Below are positions 1-9,033 of a stretch of 64,000 nt of DNA, piece after piece. The stretch covers positions 1 to 64,000 of the forward strand of contig JACRBN010000019.1 in assembly GCA_016213105.1 (NCBI GenBank), read 5' to 3'. Position 1 is the first letter of the stretch, and each line of letters starts with the position of its first letter. Below the pieces are notes generated by a model. That model saw only the letters and a list, made by a program, of their open reading frames with translations. It was not told the DNA's origin and did no database searches. The stretch is from Chloroflexota bacterium (GTDB taxonomy: Bacteria; Chloroflexota; Anaerolineae; Anaerolineales; Villigracilaceae). The position numbers and the translations under genes are program-made.

Positions 1-142
1 GGAGATGGTGATGCCGGGCGACAACGTGAACATGACGGTCGAATTGATCGTACCTGTCGGGTTGGAGCAGGGCTCGAAGTTCGCCATTCGCGAAGGCGGC
101 CTGACCGTCGGCGCGGGTGTCGTCACCAAAATCATCGAGTAG
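1..142 (+). CDS. tuf: Elongation factor Tu, C-terminal fragment
   Basis: Only the last 46 codons are present (frame begins at base 2, TAG at 140-142). They encode the end of the third beta-barrel domain of EF-Tu, the GTPase that delivers aminoacyl-tRNA to the ribosome; the PGDNV segment, the FAIREGG motif and the [10 protein letters not shown] ending are typical. rpsJ follows 11 bases later, the usual end-of-str-operon to S10-operon junction. The GTPase domain lies outside the window. Confidence 0.95.
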   Translation, partial: EMVMPGDNVNMTVELIVPVGLEQGSKFAIREGGLTVGAGVVTKIIE

Positions 143-153
143 GTGGTGAGATA

Positions 154-462
154 ATGGCCAAACAGAAGATACGTATCCGCCTTAAGGCTTACGATCACCG
201 CGTTCTCGACCAATCCGCCAAGCGGATCGTCGAGACCGCTGAGCGCACCGGTGCCCATGTTGTTGGCCCCGTACCCTTGCCAACAAAGATAGAACGGTAT
301 ACAATACGCCGCTCGACTTTCATCGACAAGGACTCTCACGAGCACTTCGAGATCCGCACGCACAACCGTCTGATCGATGTTCTTGATCCAGATTCGAAGA
401 CCATCGACATGTTGATGCGCCTGAACATGCCTGCGGGCGTGGATATCGAGATCAAAATCTAA
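154..462 (+). CDS. rpsJ: 30S ribosomal protein S10
   Basis: 102 residues, the normal S10 length. S10 sits in the head of the small subunit and, in other bacteria, also pairs with NusB/NusG in antitermination and transcription-translation coupling. The family motif GPVPLPT is at about residues 38-44, and the HFEIRTHNR stretch is typical of its C-terminal half. It follows tuf by 11 bases with a GGTGAG ribosome-binding site. Unlike in most S10 operons, it is separated from rplC by 169 bases that hold a long RNA hairpin. Confidence 0.97.
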   Translation: MAKQKIRIRLKAYDHRVLDQSAKRIVETAERTGAHVVGPVPLPTKIERYTIRRSTFIDKDSHEHFEIRTHNRLIDVLDPDSKTIDMLMRLNMPAGVDIEIKI

Positions 463-499
463 TTGGTTCAAATCCCGTAATAAGTTTGCGGTTTTTGAG

Positions 500-568
500 A
501 CAACGCAAGAGTAGGTCTGTGGGCAGACCCCGATAAAAGCTCTGCTCCAGACCTGCTGACTGCGTTGT
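500..568 (+). promoter_or_regulatory. Long structured RNA between rpsJ and rplC (candidate ribosomal-protein leader)
   Basis: Three nested helices can be drawn by hand. ACAACGCA (500-507) pairs with TGCGTTGT (561-568); AGTAGGTCT (510-518) pairs with AGACCTGCT (549-557), one G-U; GGGCAGA (521-527) pairs with TCTGCTC (541-547), one G-U. The loop is 528-540. No U-tract follows, so it is not an ordinary terminator. It lies just upstream of rplC-rplD, so feedback control by L3 or L4, or RNA processing, is plausible but inferred. Confidence 0.6.
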
Positions 569-631
569 ACGGAGATGATGCAGCCTAAGCCCCGGCTGAC
601 AGTCTCGTCAATAAAAGAATGAAGGAGAAAA

Positions 632-1270
632 ATGAGCATGTTGAAAGGGCTGATTGGCAAGAAGATCGGCATGACCCAGATCTTCGATGATAAAGGTGTC
701 GCTTATGCTGTGACCCTCATCGAAGCTGGGCCATGTTACGTTACCCAGGTGCGCGAGCCCGAAACAGAGGGATACTCGGCGGTGCAGTTGGGTTTCGGCG
801 AGGTCAATCCCAAACGCCTGACCGGCGGTGAGTTGGGACACCTGAAAGCCAACGAAATTCCCCCCCTGCGCTTTTTGCGCGAATTCCGCGCCAAAGATCA
901 TGATCTCAAAGTCGGCGACAAGGTTACCGTTGCCGATGCGTTTGCCATGGGCGAGCGTGTTGACGTGATCGGCGTGAGCAAGGGTAAAGGTTTCGCCGGT
1001 ACCGTCAAGCGCCATCACTTCCACGGCATGAACGCCACACACGGCACCTCCGACCGTAATCGTGCGCCTGGTTCGCGCGGCTCTGGCACCACGCCGGGCC
1101 GTGTCTACAAGGGCGCGCGCAGCACCGGTCACATGGGTGTGGATCGTGTCACGGCGCAGAATGTAAAGGTTGTCCTGGTGGATGCTGAGCGAAATCTGAT
1201 CGGCGTCAACGGCGCGGTTCCCGGGCCGAAAGGCGGCCTCATCATGATCAAAGAGGCGCGCAAGCAGTAG
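632..1270 (+). CDS. rplC: 50S ribosomal protein L3
   Basis: 212 residues, usual for L3, one of the primary 23S rRNA assembly proteins, whose central loop reaches toward the peptidyl-transferase centre. The N-terminus with GLIGKKIGMTQIF and the loop region GTSDRNRAPGSRGSGTTPGR are diagnostic. An AAGGAGAA ribosome-binding site precedes the ATG at 632; a second ATG two codons later is possible. It is the first gene after the structured leader and is followed 29 bases later by rplD. Confidence 0.97.
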   Translation: MSMLKGLIGKKIGMTQIFDDKGVAYAVTLIEAGPCYVTQVREPETEGYSAVQLGFGEVNPKRLTGGELGHLKANEIPPLRFLREFRAKDHDLKVGDKVTVADAFAMGERVDVIGVSKGKGFAGTVKRHHFHGMNATHGTSDRNRAPGSRGSGTTPGRVYKGARSTGHMGVDRVTAQNVKVVLVDAERNLIGVNGAVPGPKGGLIMIKEARKQ

Positions 1271-1299
1271 GCGCGCGGGAAACGGGAGCAAGATTAACC

Positions 1300-1929
1300 A
1301 TGAAAGTAGACATTTACAACATCGAAGGTCAAAAGCTTCGCGAGGTGGAATTGCCCGCGAGCGTCTTCGAAGCCGTGGTCAATATCGACTTGATGCACCA
1401 GGCCTACACGCGCCAGATGGCGAATGCGCGCCTGGGTACGCATGACACCAAGACCCGCTCCGAAGTATCCGGTGGCGGCCGCAAGCCCTGGAAGCAGAAG
1501 GGTACCGGCCGCGCCCGTCAGGGTTCCACCCGCGCCGCCCAATGGGTGGGTGGTGGACGAATTCACACACCGCATCCCCGCAGCTACGAACAGCGCATGC
1601 CCCGCAAGATGCGGCAGGCTGCCCTGCGCTCGGCGCTGACCGTCAAGGCCTCCGAGGCTGGCATCGTGGTGGTGGATGATTTCAATTTTAGTGAACCCAA
1701 AACCCGCCTGGTGGCCCAGGCCCTGACCAAGTTGGTCGGTGGATCCAGCGCGCTCGTGCTCATGCCCGAGAAGAACGAGTCCTACGAGAACGTCGCCCGC
1801 TGCGCCTCCAACCTGGATGATGCCAAGATCCTGCTGGCCAGTTATTTGAACATCCGCGATTTGCTCGGCTACGACAAGGTTGTCCTGCCGCTCAAGACCC
1901 TGGATGTGCTGACAGCCCACCTCGGATAG
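1300..1929 (+). CDS. rplD: 50S ribosomal protein L4
   Basis: 209 residues. L4 binds 23S rRNA domain I and lines the exit tunnel with an extended loop, seen here in the Gly/Arg-rich stretch around residues 45-75 (GGGRKPWKQKGTGRARQG). In E. coli L4 also represses its own operon by binding an mRNA leader. Here a structured RNA lies two genes upstream, so a similar loop is possible but not shown. It is followed after 10 bases by rplW. Confidence 0.97.
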   Translation: MKVDIYNIEGQKLREVELPASVFEAVVNIDLMHQAYTRQMANARLGTHDTKTRSEVSGGGRKPWKQKGTGRARQGSTRAAQWVGGGRIHTPHPRSYEQRMPRKMRQAALRSALTVKASEAGIVVVDDFNFSEPKTRLVAQALTKLVGGSSALVLMPEKNESYENVARCASNLDDAKILLASYLNIRDLLGYDKVVLPLKTLDVLTAHLG

Positions 1930-1939
1930 GAGTAGAGAC

Positions 1940-2245
1940 ATGACCAACACATACAATGTTCTCGTCCGCCCGCTGGTGACTGAAAAATCCAGCTACCAGT
2001 CGAGAAAATTACAGCAGTACGCTTTCGTTGTCGCCGATGATGCGACCCGCACCATGGTCAAGGATGCGATCGAAACCATCTATGACGTGAAAGTTGTCCG
2101 CGTCAACGTTGTCAATGCGCCTGCCAAACGTGGACGCCGCGCCCGCAGCCGTCGGTTGCTGGTTCGCCGCTCCGCCTTCAAGAAGGCCATTGTGACCCTT
2201 GCAGAGGGCCAGACCCTCGACGAAATTTTTGGAGGGGTGCAGTAA
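1940..2245 (+). CDS. rplW: 50S ribosomal protein L23
   Basis: 101 residues, standard for bacterial L23, which sits at the exit-tunnel mouth and docks trigger factor and SRP. The N-terminal [12 protein letters not shown] motif and the [16 protein letters not shown] segment identify it. Its last base (2245) is the first base of the rplB start codon, so the two genes are translationally coupled. A basic stretch near residues 55-75 would contact rRNA. Confidence 0.96.
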   Translation: MTNTYNVLVRPLVTEKSSYQSRKLQQYAFVVADDATRTMVKDAIETIYDVKVVRVNVVNAPAKRGRRARSRRLLVRRSAFKKAIVTLAEGQTLDEIFGGVQ

Positions 2246-3081
2246 TGCCTGTCAAAAAGTATAAACCGGTAACGCCAGGCACCCGTGGGATGACTGGTTA
2301 TACCTTCGAAGAAATTACCAAGACCACGCCCGAGCGCGCCCTGCTCATGCCTCTTCGCAAGCAGGGTGGCCGCAATGCCCAGGGCCGTGTCACCGTCCGC
2401 CATCGCGGCGGCGGCGCCCGCCGCTACATTCGTGTGGTGGATTTCAAGCGCGAGAAGCACGGCATTCCTGCCAAGGTTGCGGCGATCGAGTACGATCCGA
2501 ATCGCACCGCCCGCCTGGCCCTGTTGTTCTACGTGGATGGCGAAAAGCGCTACATCATTGCCCCATTGGATGTGAAGGTTGGCGACACCATTGTTTCGGG
2601 TCCCAACGCTGAAATCCGCCCTGGCAACTGTCTGCCCATCGCCAACATCCCGGTCGGCACCCTGATCCATAACATCGAGATCCGGGCTGGCAAGGGTGCG
2701 CAGATGGTGCGCTCTGCGGGCGGCGCGGCCCAGTTGCTCGCCAAGGAAGGCGATTTCGCCCAGATCCGCATGCCCTCCGGCGAAGTCCGCCTGATCCACC
2801 AGGTCTGTTATGCCACCATCGGCCAGGTCGGGAACCTTGACCACAGCAATATCAAGTTGGGCAAGGCTGGTCGCAAGCGCCACAAGGGCATCCGCCCGAC
2901 TGTCCGCGGTACTGCGATGTCCCCCCGAGACCATCCGCACGGCGGTGGTGAAGGCCGCCAGCCGATCGGTTTGCCTGGGCCGAAGAGCCCGTGGGGCAAG
3001 CCCACCCTTGGCAAGAAGACCCGCCGCAACAAGAAGACTGACCAGTATATCGTGCGCCGCCGCAGCAAGAACAGCCGCTAG
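2245..3081 (+). CDS. rplB: 50S ribosomal protein L2
   Basis: 278 residues, full length. L2 is needed for subunit joining and peptidyl-transferase activity. The HRGGGARR motif near residues 53-60 and the C-terminal [16 protein letters not shown]-type loop (here [17 protein letters not shown]), which contains the conserved His of the family, are both present. The start codon overlaps the rplW stop by one base. The gene is followed by a 28-base gap with a ribosome-binding site for rpsS. Confidence 0.98.
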   Translation: MPVKKYKPVTPGTRGMTGYTFEEITKTTPERALLMPLRKQGGRNAQGRVTVRHRGGGARRYIRVVDFKREKHGIPAKVAAIEYDPNRTARLALLFYVDGEKRYIIAPLDVKVGDTIVSGPNAEIRPGNCLPIANIPVGTLIHNIEIRAGKGAQMVRSAGGAAQLLAKEGDFAQIRMPSGEVRLIHQVCYATIGQVGNLDHSNIKLGKAGRKRHKGIRPTVRGTAMSPRDHPHGGGEGRQPIGLPGPKSPWGKPTLGKKTRRNKKTDQYIVRRRSKNSR

Positions 3082-3109
3082 GCGCTGAGAGAATCTGAGG
3101 TACGAAGAT

Positions 3110-3385
3110 ATGTCCAGATCATTGAAAAAAGGGCCTTTCGTCGAGCCGAAACTGCTCAAGCGCATTGAGGCTATGAACCAGAAAGGCGAAAAGAAAGTTA
3201 TTCGCACATGGAGCCGCGCGAGTGTGATCTTTCCACAGATGGTGGGCCACACGATCGCAGTTCACGATGGGCGTCGCCATGTACCGATTTATGTCACCGA
3301 AAACATGGTTGGCCATCGCCTGGGTGAATTTGCGCCCACGCGTACATTCCGCGGCCATATGGCCGGCGAGAAGGCAGCGGCGTAA
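3110..3385 (+). CDS. rpsS: 30S ribosomal protein S19
   Basis: 91 residues. S19 sits in the small-subunit head next to S13 and contacts 16S rRNA and the A-site tRNA region. It begins [13 protein letters not shown] and continues with [19 protein letters not shown], both nearly invariant in the family. It occupies its normal place between L2 and L22 in the S10 operon. Confidence 0.97.
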   Translation: MSRSLKKGPFVEPKLLKRIEAMNQKGEKKVIRTWSRASVIFPQMVGHTIAVHDGRRHVPIYVTENMVGHRLGEFAPTRTFRGHMAGEKAAA

Positions 3386-3399
3386 GGAGAACATGAGCC

Positions 3400-3741
3400 A
3401 TGACTGATATTCGCGCTCAATTGCGCTTCCTGCCCCTGTCCGCTCAAAAAGTGCGCCTGGTCGTCGACCTGGTGCGCGGGAAAAGCGCCAATGAAGCCCT
3501 CGAGCTTCTGCGCTTTGCGAACAAGCGGGCCGCCCTGCCTGTCCAAAAGCTGGTATCCTCTGCGGTTGCCAATGCCGAAGAGAACTTCGGCGTCAGCCGT
3601 GACGATCTGTATGTTGCCAGCATCTTTGCTGATGAAGCCCCCACCCGCAAGTGGCGTCGATTTGGCGCCCGCGGCCGTTTCAAACCGATCCTGCGCCGCA
3701 CCTCGCATGTAACCATCGTCCTGCGCGAGCGCGGAGCATAA
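3400..3741 (+). CDS. rplV: 50S ribosomal protein L22
   Basis: 113 residues. L22 extends a beta-hairpin into the nascent-peptide tunnel, where changes can give macrolide resistance. Recognised by SAQKVRLVVDLVRGK near the N-terminus and the ARGRFKPILRRTSHVTIVL hairpin and tail. An AAGGAG site precedes the ATG. The 14-base spacing after rpsS and 10-base spacing before rpsC keep it in the same transcript. Confidence 0.97.
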   Translation: MTDIRAQLRFLPLSAQKVRLVVDLVRGKSANEALELLRFANKRAALPVQKLVSSAVANAEENFGVSRDDLYVASIFADEAPTRKWRRFGARGRFKPILRRTSHVTIVLRERGA

Positions 3742-3751
3742 AGGAGAAATT

Positions 3752-4501
3752 ATGGGTCGTAAAGTTCACCCGATCGGAATGCGCCTGGGAATCAACCAAC
3801 CGTGGCACGGCCGCTGGTTCGCCGAGGGCGCTCAGTATCGACAGCAACTGCACCAGGACCTGGCCATCCGCACCCTGCTGATTGGCAAGTCCTCCAAGGG
3901 CGGCTCCGCCGCCAATGCCAAGGTTCGCGAACTGCGCAAGGAACTGCCTGACACCATCAAGAATGCCAAGGCTGGTATCTCGCGCGTGGACGTGGAACGC
4001 ACGCCCGGCAAGATCCGCGTCATCATCCACACCGCCAAGCCCGGCATCCTGATCGGACGCAAGGGCGAAGGCGTCAAGAAGATCCGCGTCGCACTCGAGT
4101 CCCTGATCGGCAAGAAGATTGAACTCGACATCAAGGAGATTGCCTCTCCTGATATGGATGCCATGCTGGTGGCCTTCAATATCGCCGACCAGCTCGAGCG
4201 CCGCATTGCCTACCGCCGCGCCATGAAGCGCGCCATCCAGCAGGCCATGCGTCAGGGCGCCCTGGGCGTCAAGATCATGGTCGGCGGCCGCCTGGGCGGA
4301 GCGGAAATGTCCCGCGACGTCTGGCTCCGTGAAGGCCGTGTGCCTCTGCAAACCCTGCGTGCCAACATTGACTTTGCCCTGGCTGAAGCCCGCACCACCT
4401 ACGGCCAGATCGGCATCAAGGTCTGGATTTACAAGGGCGAAGCCCAGCCTGAAATCGAAGAAAAAGCTGAAGCGACCGAAGGCGTGTACGTCAGCGAGTA
4501 A
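3752..4501 (+). CDS. rpsC: 30S ribosomal protein S3
   Basis: 249 residues. S3 forms part of the mRNA entry tunnel. It starts MGRKVHPIGMRLGI and has the KH-domain GRKGEGVKK loop around residues 106-114, followed by the C-terminal domain with LGGAEMSR. It ends in a short acidic tail (EIEEKAEATEGVYVSE) that varies between phyla. Position between L22 and L16 is canonical. Confidence 0.97.
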   Translation: MGRKVHPIGMRLGINQPWHGRWFAEGAQYRQQLHQDLAIRTLLIGKSSKGGSAANAKVRELRKELPDTIKNAKAGISRVDVERTPGKIRVIIHTAKPGILIGRKGEGVKKIRVALESLIGKKIELDIKEIASPDMDAMLVAFNIADQLERRIAYRRAMKRAIQQAMRQGALGVKIMVGGRLGGAEMSRDVWLREGRVPLQTLRANIDFALAEARTTYGQIGIKVWIYKGEAQPEIEEKAEATEGVYVSE

Positions 4502-4533
4502 TCGCAGCGTCGCTTTGAGATGAGGTAGTTCTT

Positions 4534-4950
4534 ATGTTGATGCCAAAACGTGTTAAGTGGCGCAAGCAGATGCGCGGTCGTATGAAGGGCAAGGCTTTGC
4601 GTGGAGCAGAGATTTCCTTCGGCGAGTTCGGCCTGCAGGCGCTGGAGCCGGGTTGGATTACCGCCCGCCAGATTGAAGCCGCCCGTCGCGCCATCGTTCG
4701 TGAGATGAAGCGCCGTGGCAAGGTATGGATCCGTATTTTCCCGGCCAAGGCGTATACCCACAAGCCCCCCGAAACCCGCATGGGTTCCGGCAAAGGCAAT
4801 GTGGAATACTACGTGGCGGTTGTGAAGCCCGGTCGTATTATGTTCGAAGTCGGCGGCCTGTCTGCCGAAATCGCCACCGCGGCCCTGAAGAGCGCGCAGT
4901 ACAAATTCCCAATCAAGACCAAGGTTGTGGCGCGCGAAGGAGGCGAATAA
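4534..4950 (+). CDS. rplP: 50S ribosomal protein L16
   Basis: 138 residues. L16 organises the A-site region of the large subunit. Motifs include [15 protein letters not shown] at the N-terminus, [15 protein letters not shown], and [19 protein letters not shown]. rpmC begins two bases after its stop codon (ATG at 4952), so the two are almost certainly co-translated. Confidence 0.97.
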   Translation: MLMPKRVKWRKQMRGRMKGKALRGAEISFGEFGLQALEPGWITARQIEAARRAIVREMKRRGKVWIRIFPAKAYTHKPPETRMGSGKGNVEYYVAVVKPGRIMFEVGGLSAEIATAALKSAQYKFPIKTKVVAREGGE

Positions 4951-4951
4951 C

Positions 4952-5164
4952 ATGAAGGCCTCAGAAATTCGCAAACTCAGCGCGGAGGAAATCCGCACAA
5001 AGGTGGACGAGGCGCGTCACGAGTTGATGAATTATCGTTTCCAGCAGGTGACCGGCAAGTTGACCGATTTCACCCAGATCCGCAGATTGCGCCGCGACAT
5101 TGCCCGCATGGAAACGATCCTGACCGAACTCGATCGCGCTGCCGCGGTGGAAGGTGAAGCATGA
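4952..5164 (+). CDS. rpmC: 50S ribosomal protein L29
   Basis: 70 residues, a two-helix protein near the exit tunnel that helps recruit SRP and trigger factor. The start is placed at the ATG giving MKASEIRKLSAEE, preceded by the GAAGGAGG site that lies inside the end of rplP. A longer upstream reading in the same frame has no support. The stop overlaps the rpsQ start by four bases (ATGA). Confidence 0.95.
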   Translation: MKASEIRKLSAEEIRTKVDEARHELMNYRFQQVTGKLTDFTQIRRLRRDIARMETILTELDRAAAVEGEA

Positions 5165-5433
5165 ACAATCGACGTCGAATGACTGGTGTGGTCACCAGCA
5201 ACAAAATGACCAAGACCGTGGTGGTCGAGATCACGCGCAAGTTCCGCCACCCCCTTTACCAAAAGGTGGTGTACAGCAGCAAGCGTGTCAAGGCCCACGA
5301 TGAGATCGGTTGCCAGATCGGCGACCAGGTGCAGATCGTGGAATCCGCCCCGATTTCGCGGGACAAGCGCTGGGTGGTGGAATCCATCGTCAAGCGCGAG
5401 ATCCGCAATGCCGATCAGGGCGTGGGAGAATAG
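5161..5433 (+). CDS. rpsQ: 30S ribosomal protein S17
   Basis: 90 residues. S17 is an OB-fold primary 16S rRNA binder. It shows GVVTSNKMTKTVVVEI and RFRHPLYQK-like residues (KFRHPLYQKVVY), with the KAHDE and ISRDKRWVVE segments typical of the family. Coupled to rpmC by an ATGA overlap and followed after three bases by rplN. Confidence 0.96.
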   Translation: MNNRRRMTGVVTSNKMTKTVVVEITRKFRHPLYQKVVYSSKRVKAHDEIGCQIGDQVQIVESAPISRDKRWVVESIVKREIRNADQGVGE

Positions 5434-5436
5434 GCC

Positions 5437-5808
5437 ATGATTCAGCAAGAGTCTCGTATCAAGGTTGCTGACAACACCGGCGCGCGCGAATTGCTCGTCA
5501 TCCATGTGTTGGGCGGTTCGACCCGCAGGTATGGCTCGATTGGCGACGTGGTCGTGGCGACTGTCAAGTCTGCCGCCCCGCAGGGCTCGGTCAAGAAGAG
5601 TGAAGTCGTCCGCGCGGTAATCGTGCGCTGCACCAAGGAATGGCGCCGCGAGGATGGTTCCTACATCCGTTTCGATGACAACGCAGCCGTCATCCTGGAC
5701 GCGGATGGCACGAATCCGAAAGGCAGCCGCATTTTCGGCCCGGTGGCGCGCGAACTGCGCGACAAGGGCTACATGAAAATTGTTTCGCTGGCTCCGGAAG
5801 TCCTTTAG
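5437..5808 (+). CDS. rplN: 50S ribosomal protein L14
   Basis: 123 residues, a highly conserved protein at the subunit interface. It starts [18 protein letters not shown] and ends with the [19 protein letters not shown] block, both characteristic. It sits between S17 and L24 as in other spc operons. Confidence 0.98.
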   Translation: MIQQESRIKVADNTGARELLVIHVLGGSTRRYGSIGDVVVATVKSAAPQGSVKKSEVVRAVIVRCTKEWRREDGSYIRFDDNAAVILDADGTNPKGSRIFGPVARELRDKGYMKIVSLAPEVL

Positions 5809-5828
5809 GCTGGCGTGGGAGCGTACGT

Positions 5829-6161
5829 ATGAGAGTTAAGATCCGTAAAGGCGACACTGTGGAAGTGATCAGTGGCCGTCTCGAAGACAAAGGCAAGCGT
5901 GGTGAGGTGATCAACGTGTTGATCAAGGACCGCCGTGTGGTTGTGCAGGGCGTCAATATCCGCACCAAGCATCAGAAGCAGGTCCAAACCCAGGCCGGGC
6001 GCAACCTCAACCCGGGCCGCATCCAGTTCGAAGGTCCCGTGGACATATCGAACGTGATGCTCGTCTGCCCGAAATGCAATGAGACCACACGCGTCAGTGT
6101 CAAACGCGACGAAGACGTCGCGCACCGCGTGTGCAAAAATTGCCAGGCTTTGATCGATTAG
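5829..6161 (+). CDS. rplX: 50S ribosomal protein L24 with C-terminal zinc ribbon
   Basis: 110 residues. The N-terminal KOW domain ([20 protein letters not shown]) identifies L24, an assembly initiator. The C-terminus carries C80-x2-C83 and C102-x2-C105, a probable zinc ribbon absent from E. coli L24 but seen in several phyla. This fits the other zinc-type ribosomal proteins in this window (S14, S4, L31, L36). Confidence 0.96.
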   Translation: MRVKIRKGDTVEVISGRLEDKGKRGEVINVLIKDRRVVVQGVNIRTKHQKQVQTQAGRNLNPGRIQFEGPVDISNVMLVCPKCNETTRVSVKRDEDVAHRVCKNCQALID

Positions 6162-6178
6162 GCCGTGGAGCGACTAGA

Positions 6179-6727
6179 ATGAATCGAATGCAGGAAATAT
6201 ACAATAAAGAAGTGGCTCCCGCCCTGTTCAAGTCGTTTGAATTCAGGAACGTCATGCAGGTGCCGCGCATCCAGAAGGTCGTTGTCAACATCGGCCTGGG
6301 CGAGGCGCTCGATAACCCCAAGGCCATCGAAGCGGCCACCTCGGACCTGATGCAAATCACCGGACAGAAACCGGTCACCACCAAGGCGCGCAAGAGCATC
6401 GCGAACTTCAAGTTGCGCGAAGGCCGCCTGATTGGCAGCAAAGTGACCCTGCGGGGCGACCGCATGTGGGCCTTCCTCGACCGTCTGATCAATGTGGCCC
6501 TGCCGCGCGTGCGTGACTTCCGCGGTATCTCCGCCAACGCCTTCGACGGCCGCGGGAACTATACGCTCGGCCTCAAAGACCAGCTGGTCTTCCCCGAGAT
6601 CGAGTACGACAAAATTGATAAACTGCGCGGCATGGAGATCACCATCGTGACCTCCGCCCGAAATGACGACGAGGCGCGTGCCTTGTTGAAAATGCTCGGA
6701 ATGCCGTTCAGCAAGAAGGAAGCATAA
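6179..6727 (+). CDS. rplE: 50S ribosomal protein L5
   Basis: 182 residues, close to the family norm. L5 binds 5S rRNA and contacts tRNA in the P site. The ATG at 6179 ([16 protein letters not shown]) is chosen because GTGGAG lies eight bases upstream; another ATG three codons later is possible. Conserved segments include [32 protein letters not shown] and [11 protein letters not shown]. Confidence 0.97.
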   Translation: MNRMQEIYNKEVAPALFKSFEFRNVMQVPRIQKVVVNIGLGEALDNPKAIEAATSDLMQITGQKPVTTKARKSIANFKLREGRLIGSKVTLRGDRMWAFLDRLINVALPRVRDFRGISANAFDGRGNYTLGLKDQLVFPEIEYDKIDKLRGMEITIVTSARNDDEARALLKMLGMPFSKKEA

Positions 6728-6730
6728 CCT

Positions 6731-6913
6731 ATGGCAAAGAAATGCATGCAATATCGTGAAATGCGCCGCCAGCACGCCGTGCAGGTGCGCAATCGATGCC
6801 AGCGCTGTGGACGTCCGCGCGGCTACATTCGCCGCTTCGGCTTGTGCCGCATTTGCTTCCGTGAACTGGCGCTGACGGGCAAGATCCCCGGCGTTGTAAA
6901 GTCATCCTGGTAG
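6731..6913 (+). CDS. rpsN: 30S ribosomal protein S14, zinc-binding type Z
   Basis: 60 residues, the short zinc form of S14. C23-x2-C26 and C39-x2-C42 form the zinc site, with the [21 protein letters not shown] core intact (positions 25-45). It starts three bases after rplE. S14 joins late in assembly of the small-subunit head. No zinc-free paralogue is seen in the window. Confidence 0.97.
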   Translation: MAKKCMQYREMRRQHAVQVRNRCQRCGRPRGYIRRFGLCRICFRELALTGKIPGVVKSSW

Positions 6914-6930
6914 CCGGTGGAGGTGAGATC

Positions 6931-7344
6931 ATGAGTGTAAATGATCCGATCGCTGATATGCTGACCCGCATCCGCAATGCGGTCATGTCTGGGCATGCCC
7001 AGGTCGCGATGCCCAATTCCAAGATCAAGGCGGAAATCGCCCGGATCCTGAAGGATGAGGGTTTTATCGAGAGTTTCGAAACTGTGGACGGTGAACTGGC
7101 CACGCAAAAGGTGCTGCGCCTGAAGATCAAGTATGTGGGTGAGCGCCGCCAGCGCCGCCCGGTGATCTCCGGGTTGGAGCGCGTGAGCAAGCCCGGCCGC
7201 CGAATCTACACAAAGAAGACTGATATCCCCTGGGTGCTTTCGGGTATTGGCGTTGCCATCCTGTCCACTCCCAAGGGTGTGATGACCGGCGCACGCGCCC
7301 GCCAACTGAATGTTGGCGGCGAGATCCTGTGCAAGGTCTGGTAG
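6931..7344 (+). CDS. rpsH: 30S ribosomal protein S8
   Basis: 137 residues. S8 is a primary 16S rRNA binder and in E. coli the repressor of the spc operon. It begins [17 protein letters not shown] and ends with a [13 protein letters not shown] and GGEILCKVW block, both standard. The stop is followed by GGAGG for rplF. Confidence 0.97.
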   Translation: MSVNDPIADMLTRIRNAVMSGHAQVAMPNSKIKAEIARILKDEGFIESFETVDGELATQKVLRLKIKYVGERRQRRPVISGLERVSKPGRRIYTKKTDIPWVLSGIGVAILSTPKGVMTGARARQLNVGGEILCKVW

Positions 7345-7354
7345 GAGGTTCGAC

Positions 7355-7903
7355 GTGTCTCGCATTGGTCGTATGCCGGTAGAAATTCCGGGCGGCGTGC
7401 AGGTGAACTTGAACGGTTCACATGTGCAGGTCAAAGGCCCGAAGGGTGAACTCCAGCGCGTCTTCTCCCCGATCATTGGGATCGCGATGGAGAACAACAA
7501 CCTGGTCATCACCCGCAATTCTGATAATCCTGCGGAGCGCGCCCTGCACGGCACGACGCGCGCCGTTCTGGCCAACATGATCCACGGTGTGAGCAAGGGT
7601 TTCGAAGTGGTGCTGGAAGTGGAAGGCGTGGGATATCGCGCCGAAATGGACGGCAAGACCCTCGTGCTGCATGTCGGGTACTCGCACCCGGTCAAGATGG
7701 AACCGCCCATGGGCATTTCCTTCGAAACCGATGCCAAGACCCGTCAGATCAAGGTGTTGGGTTACGATAAGGAAGCCGTCGGTCAGGTGGCTGCCAATAT
7801 CCGCAAGGTGCGCCCGCCCGAACCGTATCATGGCAAAGGCCTGCGGTACAAGGGCGAACGTGTCCGCCGCAAGGCTGGTAAAGCCGGGAAAGGAGCCAAG
7901 TAA
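7355..7903 (+). CDS. rplF: 50S ribosomal protein L6
   Basis: 182 residues with a GTG start. The start was set at 7355 because the protein then begins MSRIGRMPVEIPGGV like other L6 proteins and because TAGGAGG lies just upstream; a longer in-frame reading into rpsH is not supported. The C-terminal signature PEPYHGKGLRYKGE is present. L6 sits near the sarcin-ricin loop. Confidence 0.97.
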   Translation: MSRIGRMPVEIPGGVQVNLNGSHVQVKGPKGELQRVFSPIIGIAMENNNLVITRNSDNPAERALHGTTRAVLANMIHGVSKGFEVVLEVEGVGYRAEMDGKTLVLHVGYSHPVKMEPPMGISFETDAKTRQIKVLGYDKEAVGQVAANIRKVRPPEPYHGKGLRYKGERVRRKAGKAGKGAK

Positions 7904-7906
7904 ATC

Positions 7907-8269
7907 ATGGCCAAGAGTCGTTCTGCTGCTCGCGAAAGACGTCATGCGCGCGTGCGCGCGCACGTGTCGGGCACCTCTGCCCGTCCCCGCCTGAACGTGT
8001 TCCGCAGTGTCAATGAGATTTACGCGCAGGTCATCGATGACAGCGCCGGGCAAACCCTTGTCGCGGCCTCATCCATCGACAAGGAATTGCGCGAGAAAAT
8101 GAAGGGCCTGAAGAAGGCCGAACAGGCCAAATTGGTTGGAAAAGCCGTGGCCGAGCGCGCCAAGAGCAAAGGGATCGAAACCGTTGTCTTCGACCGCGGC
8201 GGGTTCCGTTATTTTGGGCGTGTCAAAGCCCTGGCTGATGGCGCCCGTGAGGGCGGCCTGCAGTTCTAG
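7907..8269 (+). CDS. rplR: 50S ribosomal protein L18
   Basis: 120 residues. L18 carries 5S rRNA into the large subunit together with L5. Motifs [23 protein letters not shown]-like (in two parts) and the C-terminal [26 protein letters not shown] block identify it. It starts three bases after rplF. Confidence 0.97.
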   Translation: MAKSRSAARERRHARVRAHVSGTSARPRLNVFRSVNEIYAQVIDDSAGQTLVAASSIDKELREKMKGLKKAEQAKLVGKAVAERAKSKGIETVVFDRGGFRYFGRVKALADGAREGGLQF

Positions 8270-8291
8270 TTTGGCCTGAGTGGAGTACATT

Positions 8292-8837
8292 ATGTCGGAA
8301 AAAGAAAAAACCGAAAAGCAATACGAAAGCGAAGACGGTTTCGAGGAGCGCGTCATTGAAATTGCCCGCGTGGCGAAAGTCGTCAAGGGCGGGCGCCGCT
8401 TCCAATTCCGTGTGACTGTTGTCCTCGGCGACAAAAAGGGCACCATTGGTATGGGCGTGGGCAAGGCCAACGCCGTCCCCGATGCGATGCGCAAGGCTTC
8501 CGAGCGCGCCCGCAAGAACCTGCGCGTGGTGCGCCTGTCTGGCACCACCATCCCGCATCAGACGCTCGGCCGCGTGGCCGGTGCGCGCGTCATGCTCAAA
8601 CCCGCTTCGGCTGGTACGGGCGTGATCGCGGCCGGTGGCGTGCGCGCCGTGCTCGAAGTGGCTGGCGTGCGCGACATCCTCACCAAGTCCATGGGCAGTG
8701 CCAACGTGTTGAACGTGGTCATGGCCACCTTCGACGCCCTGGACCAGATGAAGTCTCCGCAGGAAGAAGCGGCCCGCCGCGGCAAGAAGGTCGAAGACCT
8801 GCTGCCGTTCTGGGAGCGAAGGAGACAAAATGCCTAA
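8292..8837 (+). CDS. rpsE: 30S ribosomal protein S5
   Basis: 181 residues. S5 takes part in mRNA unwinding and decoding fidelity. The ATG at 8292 is preferred over an in-frame GTG four codons earlier, because GGAG stands six bases upstream. The N-terminus is charged ([20 protein letters not shown]), then [15 protein letters not shown] and the GIGMGKAN-like loop (here [13 protein letters not shown]) follow. Its end overlaps rpmD by eight bases. Confidence 0.96.
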   Translation: MSEKEKTEKQYESEDGFEERVIEIARVAKVVKGGRRFQFRVTVVLGDKKGTIGMGVGKANAVPDAMRKASERARKNLRVVRLSGTTIPHQTLGRVAGARVMLKPASAGTGVIAAGGVRAVLEVAGVRDILTKSMGSANVLNVVMATFDALDQMKSPQEEAARRGKKVEDLLPFWERRRQNA

Positions 8838-9027
8838 GAAGAAGACCAGCGAAAAGACCCTGCGCGTGACCTGGGTCCGCAGCGATATCGGTTACACCAA
8901 GGATCAGAAAGCCACCGTGAAGGCACTCGGCCTGCGCCGTCTGCATCAGACCGTGGAGCACAAGGACACCCCGGCTCTGCGCGGTATGCTGAACAAGATC
9001 ATTCACATGCTCAAGATCGAAGAGTAG
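8830..9027 (+). CDS. rpmD: 50S ribosomal protein L30
   Basis: 65 residues, a small large-subunit protein. It shows the family core [22 protein letters not shown] and the usual C-terminal [10 protein letters not shown]. The ATG lies inside the end of rpsE, indicating translational coupling. Confidence 0.95.
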   Translation: MPKKKTSEKTLRVTWVRSDIGYTKDQKATVKALGLRRLHQTVEHKDTPALRGMLNKIIHMLKIEE

Positions 9028-9033
9028 GTCAAG

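Noticed and set aside
463-631. tRNA or small ORF in the rpsJ-rplC gap
   Set aside because: No cloverleaf with T-arm or anticodon pattern and no start codon with ribosome-binding site; the nested hairpin is a better explanation.
608-1291. Long minus-strand reading frames opposite the ribosomal genes (for example opposite rplC, rplD, rplB, rpsC)
   Set aside because: They mirror GC-rich plus-strand codons, lack ribosome-binding sites and family sequence, and overlap certain genes completely.
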